A stretch of DNA of 6,842 bases from Myxococcales bacterium (GTDB lineage Bacteria; Myxococcota_A; UBA9160; JALSIO01). Location of the stretch: positions 1 through 6,842 of the forward strand of contig JALSIO010000018.1 in NCBI GenBank assembly GCA_026989995.1, in the 5' to 3' direction. The notes under the pieces are model-generated. The model saw only the letters and a program-made list of their open reading frames with translations. It did not search any database and was not told the DNA's origin. A program made the translations under genes and the position numbers. This document shows, piece after piece, positions 1-6,633 of the stretch; the first letter of the stretch is position 1; each line of letters opens with the position of its first letter.

Positions 1-294
1 GGGGTCGAGGCGGCGCGCCTCGCGGTAGAAGAAGACCGCATCCTCGAGCTTCTCCCGCCGCTCGAGGACGCGGGCCAGCCTCAGATTGGTCCCGGCCCGG
101 GTGGGGGCCGCGCGGAGCGCGTTCTTGAGCTCCAGGGTCGCCTCCTCGAGGCGCCCCTCGCGTTCGTAGCGCTCGGCGTTCGCGAGGTGCGTTTCGAGGC
201 GCGCCGTCTCGTCCCCACACCCGGCGAGCCCGAGGCCGAGCGCGAGCCCGAGCCCGAGCACGGCGCGGGCGGTGGTGGCGGGCACGGCCCTCAT
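1..294 (-). CDS. TPR-repeat lipoprotein, N-terminal part (runs off the left edge)
   Basis: The first 98 codons of a minus-strand gene that continues past base 1. It opens with a textbook lipoprotein signal: basic n-region (Arg2, Arg10), a Leu/Gly-rich core (residues 11-23) and the lipobox L-A-G-C with Cys26, followed by Gly-Asp, so outer-membrane sorting is likely. From about residue 33 the mature part reads as TPR helices, with A-E-R-Y-E-R-E-G-R-L-E-E-A and then L-E-L-K-N-A-L-R-A-A-P, and a second unit near residues 70-97 ending Y-R-E-A-R-R-L-D-P. A repeat built on 'G-x-L-x-x-A-x-x-x-L-K-N-A-L' just after the lipobox is typical of the TPR lipoproteins of exopolysaccharide/PEP-CTERM loci (PrsT type). 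That family link is a resemblance only, because most of the protein is missing. The ATG overlaps the stop of the upstream TPR gene by 4 bases and has no strong Shine-Dalgarno of its own, so translational coupling is likely. Probable role: a protein-protein scaffold on the periplasmic face of the outer membrane. Confidence 0.82.
   Translation of the reverse strand, partial: MRAVPATTARAVLGLGLALGLGLAGCGDETARLETHLANAERYEREGRLEEATLELKNALRAAPTRAGTNLRLARVLERREKLEDAVFFYREARRLDP
226..261. repeat. Six tandem GAGNNC hexamers inside a signal-peptide sequence
   Basis: Six consecutive hexamers on the plus strand: GAGCCC, GAGGCC, GAGCGC, GAGCCC, GAGCCC, GAGCAC. Read on the minus strand they encode Val-Leu followed by five Gly/Ala-Leu pairs, residues 12-23 of the lipoprotein, which form the hydrophobic core of its signal peptide. 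A gain or loss of one unit keeps the frame and changes the core by two residues. The repeat may simply reflect Leu/Gly/Ala codon bias (CTC, GGG, GCG) in a signal peptide. Confidence 0.6.
291..294 (-). promoter_or_regulatory. ATGA stop/start overlap (translational coupling)
   Basis: On the minus strand the bases read ATGA: the TGA (293-291) ends the 834-residue TPR lipoprotein and the ATG (294-292) starts the next one. The bases just upstream lack a good Shine-Dalgarno, so ribosomes finishing the first gene probably reinitiate on the second. The two lipoproteins are then made from one transcript. Confidence 0.75.
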
Positions 295-2795
295 CCGTCG
301 ACCGGCGGTCGCGCCAGCACGGCCAGGGCCTCCCGGGCGGCCTCCGCCTCGGGAAAGCTTCCGGCCGAGAGCGCGCGCTCGAACTCGGCCCGCGCCTCCG
401 CCTCGCGCCCCGTGGCCACGAGGGCACGGCCGCGGCGGAAGTGGAGGGTCGGGTCGTCGGGCCAGCGCTGCAGCGCCTCGTCGAGCAGCGCGAGGGCGGA
501 CTCCGGCTCGCCCCGCACCAGCTGCACGGTGGCGAGGGTGTCGGCCACCGCCGGACCGGGCTCGGAGGCCCAGGCGCGCTCGGCCAGCTCGAGGGCGCGG
601 TCGAGGTCCTCCCGGTGGCTGGCGAGCACCCAGGCGAGGTCGTTGGCGGCCCCCGCGTGGCCCGGGAACCGGTGGAGCAGGGCCTGCAGGCGGTCCCGGG
701 CCGCCGCGAGGTCGCCGGCGGCGAGCACGAGCTGGGCTGCCCGGTAGGCACTCTCGGGCTGATCCGGGTCGAGGGCGGTCGCCCGGTCTAGCTCGTGGAT
801 CGCGGCATCGCCATCCCCGCGCCGCGCCAGCACGATGCCGATCCCGGCGTGGGCCCCGGCGTGCTCCGGATCGATCTCGAGGGCGCGCCGGAAGCTCGTC
901 TCGGCGTCGGCCACCCGGCCGAGCTCGAGGAGCACCCGCCCGCGCAGGTCGAAGAGATCCGCGTCCTCGGGGGCGGCCTCGAGGAGCGACGCGAGCCGGG
1001 CGAGGGCATCCAGGCCCCGCCCCTCGGCGATCAGCACCTCCACGAGGGCCCGCAGCGCCGGTCGCGCGCTCGGGTCCTTCCAGTCGAGGCGCGCCTGCTC
1101 GAGCACCCTCCGGGCCTCCTCGGTCTTCCCCCGCCTGAGCAGGAGCCGTGCGCGCTCGGCCAGCGCATGGGCGAGACCGCCGGGCTGGCGGGCGAGGGCC
1201 GTGAGGAAGATCGAGACGCCCTGCTCGGAGCCGCTGGCATCCGCTGCCCGGGCCCCGGCCAGGTATGCGGCCGGCCCGTCGTAGGGCCGCGACCGGACGT
1301 GGTGTGCGGCGTAGGTCATGGCATCGGCGTAGCGGCCGAGCCCGAGAGCGAGTCGCGCGGCGGCCAGCCCCGCATCGGTCGCCCCGGCGTCGGCCCGGAC
1401 CGCCTCGCGGTACTCGGCCAGCGCCCGCTCGAAGTCACCGAGCTCCTGCGCGGCCCGGCCGGCGAGGGCGCGGGCGCCCGCGTTGTCGGGCCACCGCTCG
1501 AGCCCCCGTTCGAAGAGGTCGAGGGCCTGCGCGGGCTCGCCGCGCTCGAGGGCCACCCGCGCTTCGATGATGTGGCGATAGGCCGGCTCGGTGAACCCTT
1601 CCGCGAGGCGGAGGGCCTCGTCGTGGCGCCCGAGTGAAACGAGCAGGTCCGCGCGCTTGAAGCGGAGGGACTCGCTCCCCACACCCGCGGCCGTGGCGCG
1701 CTCGAGGGTCGCTGCCGCCGCCTCGAAGTCGCCGCGGAGCCGCTGAATGTCCGCGAGGGCCTCGTACGCCTCGGTGTTTCCGAAGTCGCCCACCGCCTCC
1801 TCGAGCACCTGCGCCGCGCGCTCCGGCTCGCCGACGAGCCAGAGCTGGTTGGCGAGGGCCCGGCGGTACGCGAAGACCTCCGGGGCCTTCGCCACGGCGG
1901 CCTCGAGCACCTCGCGCGCCTCGTCGGTGCGCCCGAGGCCGTTCAGGTAGTCGACGAGGTTCTGCGTGGCCGAGGGCTCGGCGGGGAAGGCGGCTGCACA
2001 GGCGCGGAGGGCGGCCTCGCCCTCCGGGCTCGCCTTCTCGGGGGAGGGCCGCTTCGGGATGGGGGCGGCCGGATCCTCCTCGGCCGGCTGGTCCGCGAGG
2101 ATCCGGGTCGTGGCGGCGGCGGTGCAGCTCCGCGCCGCGGCGACCACGTCTCCGCGGGCCTCCGCGAGCTCCCTCAGGCGCTCGAAGGCCTCGCGGGCCT
2201 CGTCGAGGCGGCCGAGCTCGCGAAGCGCGGTGGCACGGAGGCCGAGGGCCTGTTCGTCGTCGCCGTTGCGGGCGAGCAGGGCCGCGGTGTCCTCGAGAAC
2301 TCCGGACCACGCGTGGAGCTGCGCCCGGGCCCGGGCGCGGAGGAGCCATGCCTCGGAGCGGCCGGCATCCCGGGCGAGCACCGCGTCGGCGGCCGTGGTC
2401 GCCTCCTCGTAGTTGCCGGTGCGGAGGAGGGCCCGGGCCAGCAGGATCCCCGCGTCGTCGGCGCGGGGACCGGCGCCGGCCGCCTTGCGGAGCGGCCAGA
2501 TGGCCGCACTCGGATTGCCGGTCTCGAAGAGCGCGCGCCCGAGCAGCCAGTTCGCCTCCGCCCCGTCCGGGTCGTCGGCTAGGATCTCGCGCAGGGGTCC
2601 GATGGTTTCCCGAAAGCTGCCCGCTTCCTGCGCCGCGCGGATCTCCGCCAGGCGGGCCTCCGGGCTCTCGAGACATCCCGTCGGGATGGCGATGAAGACG
2701 GCCAGCAGCACCGCGGCCGGGCGGGATCGCGCGACCGCCGCGGCCGGGCTCCGGGATCGACCGGGTGTCGGGATCCGGGGAAGACTGGACGCCAT
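291..2795 (-). CDS. Large TPR-repeat lipoprotein (PrsT-like), 834 aa
   Basis: An 834-residue protein made almost wholly of tetratricopeptide repeats. The ATG at 2795 is firm: a GAGGGAGG-type Shine-Dalgarno lies just upstream and an in-frame TGA sits four codons before it. Residues 1-28 are Arg-rich, 29-39 hydrophobic, and Cys41 follows P-T-G; Pro at -3 departs from the usual lipobox, so lipidation is likely but not certain. TPR units run from about 43 to 225 and from 262 to the end. They include G-R-L-D-E-A-R-E-A-F (195-204), G-D-F-E-R-A-L-A-E-Y (453-462) and G-R-V-A-D-A-E-T-S-F (626-635), with helix-ending A-L-E-I-D-P at 638-643. A Pro/Glu/Lys-rich linker (about 237-257) splits the two arrays. 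Near the C-terminus N718-D-L-A-W, D-L-D-R-A-L and D752-T-L-A form a module typical of PrsT-type TPR lipoproteins and shared with the divergent fusion enzyme. No catalytic motif is visible. Inferred role: periplasmic scaffold, co-translated with the following TPR lipoprotein. Confidence 0.9.
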   Translation of the reverse strand: MASSLPRIPTPGRSRSPAAAVARSRPAAVLLAVFIAIPTGCLESPEARLAEIRAAQEAGSFRETIGPLREILADDPDGAEANWLLGRALFETGNPSAAIWPLRKAAGAGPRADDAGILLARALLRTGNYEEATTAADAVLARDAGRSEAWLLRARARAQLHAWSGVLEDTAALLARNGDDEQALGLRATALRELGRLDEAREAFERLRELAEARGDVVAAARSCTAAATTRILADQPAEEDPAAPIPKRPSPEKASPEGEAALRACAAAFPAEPSATQNLVDYLNGLGRTDEAREVLEAAVAKAPEVFAYRRALANQLWLVGEPERAAQVLEEAVGDFGNTEAYEALADIQRLRGDFEAAAATLERATAAGVGSESLRFKRADLLVSLGRHDEALRLAEGFTEPAYRHIIEARVALERGEPAQALDLFERGLERWPDNAGARALAGRAAQELGDFERALAEYREAVRADAGATDAGLAAARLALGLGRYADAMTYAAHHVRSRPYDGPAAYLAGARAADASGSEQGVSIFLTALARQPGGLAHALAERARLLLRRGKTEEARRVLEQARLDWKDPSARPALRALVEVLIAEGRGLDALARLASLLEAAPEDADLFDLRGRVLLELGRVADAETSFRRALEIDPEHAGAHAGIGIVLARRGDGDAAIHELDRATALDPDQPESAYRAAQLVLAAGDLAAARDRLQALLHRFPGHAGAANDLAWVLASHREDLDRALELAERAWASEPGPAVADTLATVQLVRGEPESALALLDEALQRWPDDPTLHFRRGRALVATGREAEARAEFERALSAGSFPEAEAAREALAVLARPPVDG

Positions 2796-2797
2796 GA

Positions 2798-2806
2798 ACC
2801 TCCCTC
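2798..2806 (-). promoter_or_regulatory. Ribosome binding site of the 834-aa TPR lipoprotein
   Basis: The minus strand reads GAGGGAGGT, with GAGGG 6 bases and GGAGG 3 bases before the ATG at 2795-2793. A minus-strand in-frame TGA (2807-2805) overlaps this site, so no start further upstream is possible. Confidence 0.75.
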
Positions 2807-2938
2807 ACGTCGCCGACACCGGCGGGTCCCGCGCCCGCGGGCTTCGCAGGATACGGCTCTCGCCGGTGGCCACCAATCGGGCCGGAGGGCACGCTCCGCC
2901 GCCCCCGCCGCTCCTATCGGCGTTCCCGGGCCGCGGGT

Positions 2939-2944
2939 GGAGGA
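2939..2944 (+). promoter_or_regulatory. Ribosome binding site that fixes the GTG start at 2953
   Basis: GGAGGA lies 8 bases before GTG at 2953, an ideal Shine-Dalgarno spacing. This start places the lipobox Cys at residue 35. The in-frame ATG at 2794 would place it at residue 88, far too late for a signal peptide, and would run back into the start of the divergent gene. Confidence 0.75.
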
Positions 2945-2952
2945 CGGTCCCG

Positions 2953-5220
2953 GTGCGGCGCTCCGGCCCTTCCCCGGCGCCGCGGGAACCGCGCTGCCGG
3001 GGCCGGCTCCCGGTCGGCTGCGGGCTGCTGGCCCTGGCGTGGCTGCTGCTCGGTTGCACCCCGGACGGGGCGTCCGGCGCGCGCAGAGCGGTCCTGGTCA
3101 GCATCGACACGCTGCGGGCGGACCACGTCGGTTGTTACGGCGCCGACTTCGCGCGCACACCCACCCTCGACGCGCTCGCCGCGCGCGGAACGCGCTTCGA
3201 CGTGGCGATCTCGCCGGCCCCGCTCACGCTGCCCTCCCATGCCACGCTGCTCACGGGCCTCGACCCGCCGCGCCACGGGGCGCGGATGAACGGACACTTC
3301 GAGCTCGCTCCGGAGGTCGTCACGCTGGCCGAGCGCGCGCGGGAAGCCGGGCTCGCCACGGCCGCCTTCGTGGCGGCCTTCGTCCTCGACTCCCGCTTCG
3401 GCCTCGACCAGGGCTTCGAGGTCTACGACGACGCCCTCGAGGCGGGCCGCTACAGCGCGAGCGGGCTCTTCCGGGTGCCCGAGCGGCGCGGCGACGCGGT
3501 GGTGGACGCCGCGATCGCGTGGCTCGAGGAGGCGCCGGACCGCTTCCTCCTCTTCGTCCACCTCTACGACCCGCACGCGGCCTACGATCCTCCGGTGGGC
3601 TTCGCGGCGGCGCTGCCCGGGCGCCCCTACGATGCCGAGATCGCCTTCGCCGACGCCCAGGTCGGTCGCCTGCTCGAGGCCGTCGACCGCCGCTTCGGCG
3701 ACGGGCGGACCGCGGTGGTGGTCACCAGCGACCACGGCGAGAGTCTGGGCGAGCACGGGGAGCGGACCCACGCCTACTTCGTCTACGACGCCACCCAGCG
3801 CGTGCCGCTGCTCGCCGCGGGCCCCGGCTGGCCCGCCGGGGCCGTGGTGTCGGATCCGGTGCGCCTCGCGGACGTCGCGCCGACCCTCGCCCGGTCGCTC
3901 GGCCTCGCGTCCCTGCCGGATCCGGATGGCGCGAGTCTCCTCCCCCTCGCGCCCGCGGGCGGACGGAGCTGGCGCCCTCCGGGCGGGCCCCGCACCGCAT
4001 GGGTGGAGACCCTCGCGCCGCAGATCGACTTCGGATGGAGCCCGCTCCTCGGCCTTCGGACCTCCGAGGAGAAGTACATCCGCGCCCCCACGCCCGAGCT
4101 CTACGATCTGCGCAGCGACCCCGGGGAGCTTCACAACCTCGCCCCCCTTCGGCCGGAGCGGGTCGCGGAGCTCGATGCCCGGCTCACCGCGCGGCTCGCG
4201 GGCCGGCAGGCGCCCTTGCGCCCGCACGGGCTCGATGCGGCCGGGCGCGCCCGGCTGCGCGCGCTCGGCTACCTCGCGGGGCCGGCCCCCACCCGGCGTC
4301 CGCTCGGCGAGGTCGGCGGGATCGATGGCAAGGAGCACGTCGAGGCGATCGAGCGCTTCTTCGAGGCCAGCCGGATCGTCCGGACGGAGCCCGCCCGGGC
4401 TCTCGAGCTCGCCCGCGACATGCCGCAAGGCGCGATGACTTCCCAGCTCCGGGCCACGGCCTGGCTCGCGCTCGGGCAGCCGGAGCGGGCGGAGGCGGAA
4501 GCGAGGCGGGCGCTCGAGCTCGGCGCGACCCCCGCGGCCCGAGCGACCCTCGCACTGGCACTCGAGGCGCGGGGCCGGCTTTCGGAGGCGGAGCGGCTGT
4601 ACCGGGAGGTGCTCGCGGAAAGCCCCCGGGAGGCGGGCGTGCTCGAGGGGCTCGGGCGCGTGGCGCTCGCCCGCGGCGACGCCGGGCGGGCGGCCGACCT
4701 GCTGCACCGGGCCCTCGAACTCGATCCGGAGCCGGCGGTCCGCTGGTCCCGCTACGCTGCCGCGCTCGAGGGGCTCGGCCGGCTGGAGGAGGCGCTCGCG
4801 GCGCGCGAGGCGGCCCTGGCGCGGGCGCCTGGCGACGTGGCCCTGCGGAACGACGTGGCCTGGACCCTGGCCCGGCTCGGTCGCGACCTCGACCGCGCGC
4901 TACAGCTCGCGGCCGCGGCGGCCGACGAGCCCGGGGCCCCGGCCGAGGTGTTCGACACGCTGGCGGAGGTCCACCTCGCCCGCGCCGAGCCGGCGGAGGC
5001 GCTCCGGGCTGCCGATCGCGCGGCGGCGGCCGGGGCTCGTCCGCCTCGGGTGGCCGGGCTCCGGGCCCGGGCGCTGGCGGCCCTGGGTCGTCTTCCGGAG
5101 GCGCGTCGCGCGCTCCGGCGGGCGCTATCGGGCGGCCTGGACGGTCCGGCGGGGCGGGAGGAGCTCCTCCGCCTCGCCGAGGCACTCGGGGTCGACCCGG
5201 GTGGCGGTGGGGGCCGGTAG
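2953..5220 (+). CDS. Sulfatase-like (Thr-type) lipoprotein with C-terminal TPR domain, 755 aa
   Basis: A fusion of a sulfatase/alkaline-phosphatase-superfamily domain with TPRs. Residues 1-34 are a lipoprotein signal ending L-L-G before Cys35. The enzyme domain starts at about residue 44. S-I-D52-T-L-R-A-D57-H gives the first metal-binding Asp. L-T92-L-P-S-H-A-T-L-L-T-G is the nucleophile loop, with Thr where sulfatases have formylglycine-forming Cys/Ser. F-V-H-L-Y-D-P-H follows, then S-D260-H261-G-E with E-H268-G and T-H273. W350-V-E-T and P-E-L-Y-D-L-x-S-D-P close the domain in the usual way. It ends at L435-R-A-L-G-Y-L. TPRs run from about 457 to 745, including N633-D-V-A-W and D668-T-L-A, as in the divergent lipoprotein. 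The active site should face the periplasm or cell surface. Thr suggests a hydrolase or transferase of phospho-type esters, not a formylglycine sulfatase; the substrate is unknown. It is in one operon with the next gene. Confidence 0.9.
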   Translation: MRRSGPSPAPREPRCRGRLPVGCGLLALAWLLLGCTPDGASGARRAVLVSIDTLRADHVGCYGADFARTPTLDALAARGTRFDVAISPAPLTLPSHATLLTGLDPPRHGARMNGHFELAPEVVTLAERAREAGLATAAFVAAFVLDSRFGLDQGFEVYDDALEAGRYSASGLFRVPERRGDAVVDAAIAWLEEAPDRFLLFVHLYDPHAAYDPPVGFAAALPGRPYDAEIAFADAQVGRLLEAVDRRFGDGRTAVVVTSDHGESLGEHGERTHAYFVYDATQRVPLLAAGPGWPAGAVVSDPVRLADVAPTLARSLGLASLPDPDGASLLPLAPAGGRSWRPPGGPRTAWVETLAPQIDFGWSPLLGLRTSEEKYIRAPTPELYDLRSDPGELHNLAPLRPERVAELDARLTARLAGRQAPLRPHGLDAAGRARLRALGYLAGPAPTRRPLGEVGGIDGKEHVEAIERFFEASRIVRTEPARALELARDMPQGAMTSQLRATAWLALGQPERAEAEARRALELGATPAARATLALALEARGRLSEAERLYREVLAESPREAGVLEGLGRVALARGDAGRAADLLHRALELDPEPAVRWSRYAAALEGLGRLEEALAAREAALARAPGDVALRNDVAWTLARLGRDLDRALQLAAAAADEPGAPAEVFDTLAEVHLARAEPAEALRAADRAAAAGARPPRVAGLRARALAALGRLPEARRALRRALSGGLDGPAGREELLRLAEALGVDPGGGGGR

Positions 5221-5223
5221 CGG

Positions 5224-6633
5224 ATGGGACGCGCAGTCGGGGGTCGCCGCGGCGGCCGGTTTCTCTCGCTGGCCATCGCCCTCCTGGTGCTCGGGGGCGT
5301 GCTCTCGCAGGTGCGCATCCGTCCGGCGGCCCGGCCGGAGCGGGACGCCTCGGAGCTCCTCGCGCTTCGCGACCGCGACGATGTGAACGTGGTCTTCGTG
5401 CTCGTGGACACCCTGCGCGCCGACCACCTCGGGTGCTACGGCTACGAGCGCGACACCTCGCCCATCCTCGACCGCTTCGCCGAGGTCGGCGTCCGCTTCG
5501 CCCGGGTGCGGGCGCAGTCGAGCTACACCAAGACCTCCATGGCGTCGATCTGGACCGCTGCGAATCCGCCCGGGCACGGCATCTACCGCTATTCCCACGC
5601 CCTGGCCGAGGGGCTCCGGCTCCCGGCGGAGATCTTCCGCGATGCCGGCTTCGCGACCGCGGGCATCTACCGCAACGGCTGGGTGGCGCCGAACTTCGGT
5701 TTCGGCCAGGGCTTCGACGTATACGTGCGCCCGGCGCCGAGCGCGGATCCGGTTCGGGCGCAACGGCGGGCGCCGGGTGCGCCCGCGCTCAAGGGAACGG
5801 ACCTCGACGTCACCGAAGCGGCGGTCGAGTTCCTTCGAGGGCACGCGCATCGGCGCTTCCTGCTCTACCTCCACTACATGGACGTGCACCAGTACCTCTA
5901 CGAGGAGGAGTCGGCACTCTTCGGAACCCGCTACGTGGACGCCTACGACAACGCCATCCACTGGACCGACCGGAATCTGGGGCGCCTTTTCAAGGAGCTC
6001 GTCGACCTCGGGGTCATGGACCGCACGCTGGTCGTGATCGCCTCCGACCACGGCGAAGCCTTCTACGAGCACGGCAGCGAGGGCCACGCGCGCAACCTCT
6101 ACGCCGAGGTCACGCTGGTTCCGCTCGTCCTCTCCCTGCCCTTCCGGCTGCCGCAGCCCGTGGTGGTGGAGCCGCTGGTCCGCAACATCGACATCTGGCC
6201 CACCGTGCTCGATCTCCTCGGGCTTCCGCCGCTGCCGGGTGCCGAGGGCCGTTCGTTGGTCCCGCTCATCCTCGCCGCCGCGCGGGGTGAGCCCCAGGAG
6301 CCGCTGGCCCCGCGGACCGCCGAGGCCGCCCTCGACCTCACCTGGGGCCGCGTGGGAGCGGAGCCGACGGTGGAGTTCTCGGTCACCGAGTGGCCCTGGC
6401 GGCTGCTCGCGATTCCCAGCGACCCGGACCTCGTCCAGCTCTACCAGCTCGCCGAGGATCCGGGGGAGCAGCGCGACCTCGCGGGGGCACATCCGGAGCT
6501 CGTGGCCCGACTCCTCCCGCGCGTGGAGGCGGCGGTGGCGGGCGAGCCGCTCCCGGGGGCGCGGGAGGAGGTGGAGCTCGACGAGATGCGGCTCCAGCAG
6601 CTGCGGGCGCTGGGCTACGTGATCAAGCGGTAG
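5224..6633 (+). CDS. Membrane-anchored sulfatase-like (Thr-type) hydrolase/transferase, 469 aa
   Basis: A full-length member of the sulfatase/alkaline-phosphatase superfamily. The N-terminus is Arg-rich, followed by one hydrophobic segment (about 13-27) with no lipobox, so it is a signal anchor or a cleaved signal peptide. Superfamily motifs in order: V-D62-T-L-R-A-D67-H-L-G-C-Y-G (metal Asp), S-Y-T102-K-T104-S-M-A-S (nucleophile loop, Thr at the Cys/Ser position), L-H-Y-M-D-V-H (about 219-225), and S-D275-H276-G-E-A-F-Y-E-H283-G with H288 (second metal site). The D-P-G-E-Q-R-D-L-A motif lies near the end of the domain, and the protein finishes L460-R-A-L-G-Y-V-I-K-R, the same motif that ends the enzyme domain of the upstream fusion. 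It starts 3 bases after that gene's TAG, in the same frame, with only a weak G-rich Shine-Dalgarno (about 5206-5213), so coupled translation is likely. It is a diverged tandem paralogue without the TPR tail. Formylglycine sulfatase activity is unlikely; the substrate is unknown. Confidence 0.9.
   Translation: MGRAVGGRRGGRFLSLAIALLVLGGVLSQVRIRPAARPERDASELLALRDRDDVNVVFVLVDTLRADHLGCYGYERDTSPILDRFAEVGVRFARVRAQSSYTKTSMASIWTAANPPGHGIYRYSHALAEGLRLPAEIFRDAGFATAGIYRNGWVAPNFGFGQGFDVYVRPAPSADPVRAQRRAPGAPALKGTDLDVTEAAVEFLRGHAHRRFLLYLHYMDVHQYLYEEESALFGTRYVDAYDNAIHWTDRNLGRLFKELVDLGVMDRTLVVIASDHGEAFYEHGSEGHARNLYAEVTLVPLVLSLPFRLPQPVVVEPLVRNIDIWPTVLDLLGLPPLPGAEGRSLVPLILAAARGEPQEPLAPRTAEAALDLTWGRVGAEPTVEFSVTEWPWRLLAIPSDPDLVQLYQLAEDPGEQRDLAGAHPELVARLLPRVEAAVAGEPLPGAREEVELDEMRLQQLRALGYVIKR

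Larger units (their letters stand above)
2796..2952. promoter_or_regulatory. Divergent intergenic region between TPR lipoproteins and sulfatase-like operon
   Basis: The 157 bp between the two divergent starts must hold the promoters, or at least the leaders, of both transcription units, if transcription starts here. No convincing -35/-10 pair is visible on either strand. It contains two perfect 10-bp palindromes, GCCCGCGGGC (2833-2842) and GGTGGCCACC (2865-2874), and an 11-bp inverted repeat GCGGG-T-CCCGC (2822-2832). The short AT-containing stretch around 2871-2879 beside the second palindrome is a possible operator or promoter element. In DNA this GC-rich, 10-bp palindromes can occur by chance. 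Confidence 0.45.

Noticed and set aside
2794..2952. An in-frame ATG at 2794 as the start of the fusion enzyme.
   Set aside because: It would overlap the start codon of the divergent gene, place the lipobox Cys at residue 88, and lacks the well-spaced GGAGGA that precedes the GTG at 2953.
2914..4707. A 597-codon open frame antisense to the fusion enzyme.
   Set aside because: Its composition mirrors the sense codons and it has no recognisable domain; the plus-strand frame has full catalytic motifs and a lipobox.
2937..6290. An open plus-strand frame of about 1,117 codons spanning both enzyme genes.
   Set aside because: It lies in another frame from the sulfatase motifs, is almost all Arg/Gly/Pro/Ala, and is a by-product of extreme GC content with few stop codons.
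5125..6492. A 455-codon open frame antisense to the second sulfatase-like gene.
   Set aside because: It is the reverse-strand shadow of a gene with clear superfamily motifs and has no motifs of its own.
3091..6633. Annotation of the two enzymes as ordinary arylsulfatases.
   Set aside because: Neither has the Cys or Ser of the C/S-x-P-S-R signature needed for formylglycine; both have Thr at that place.
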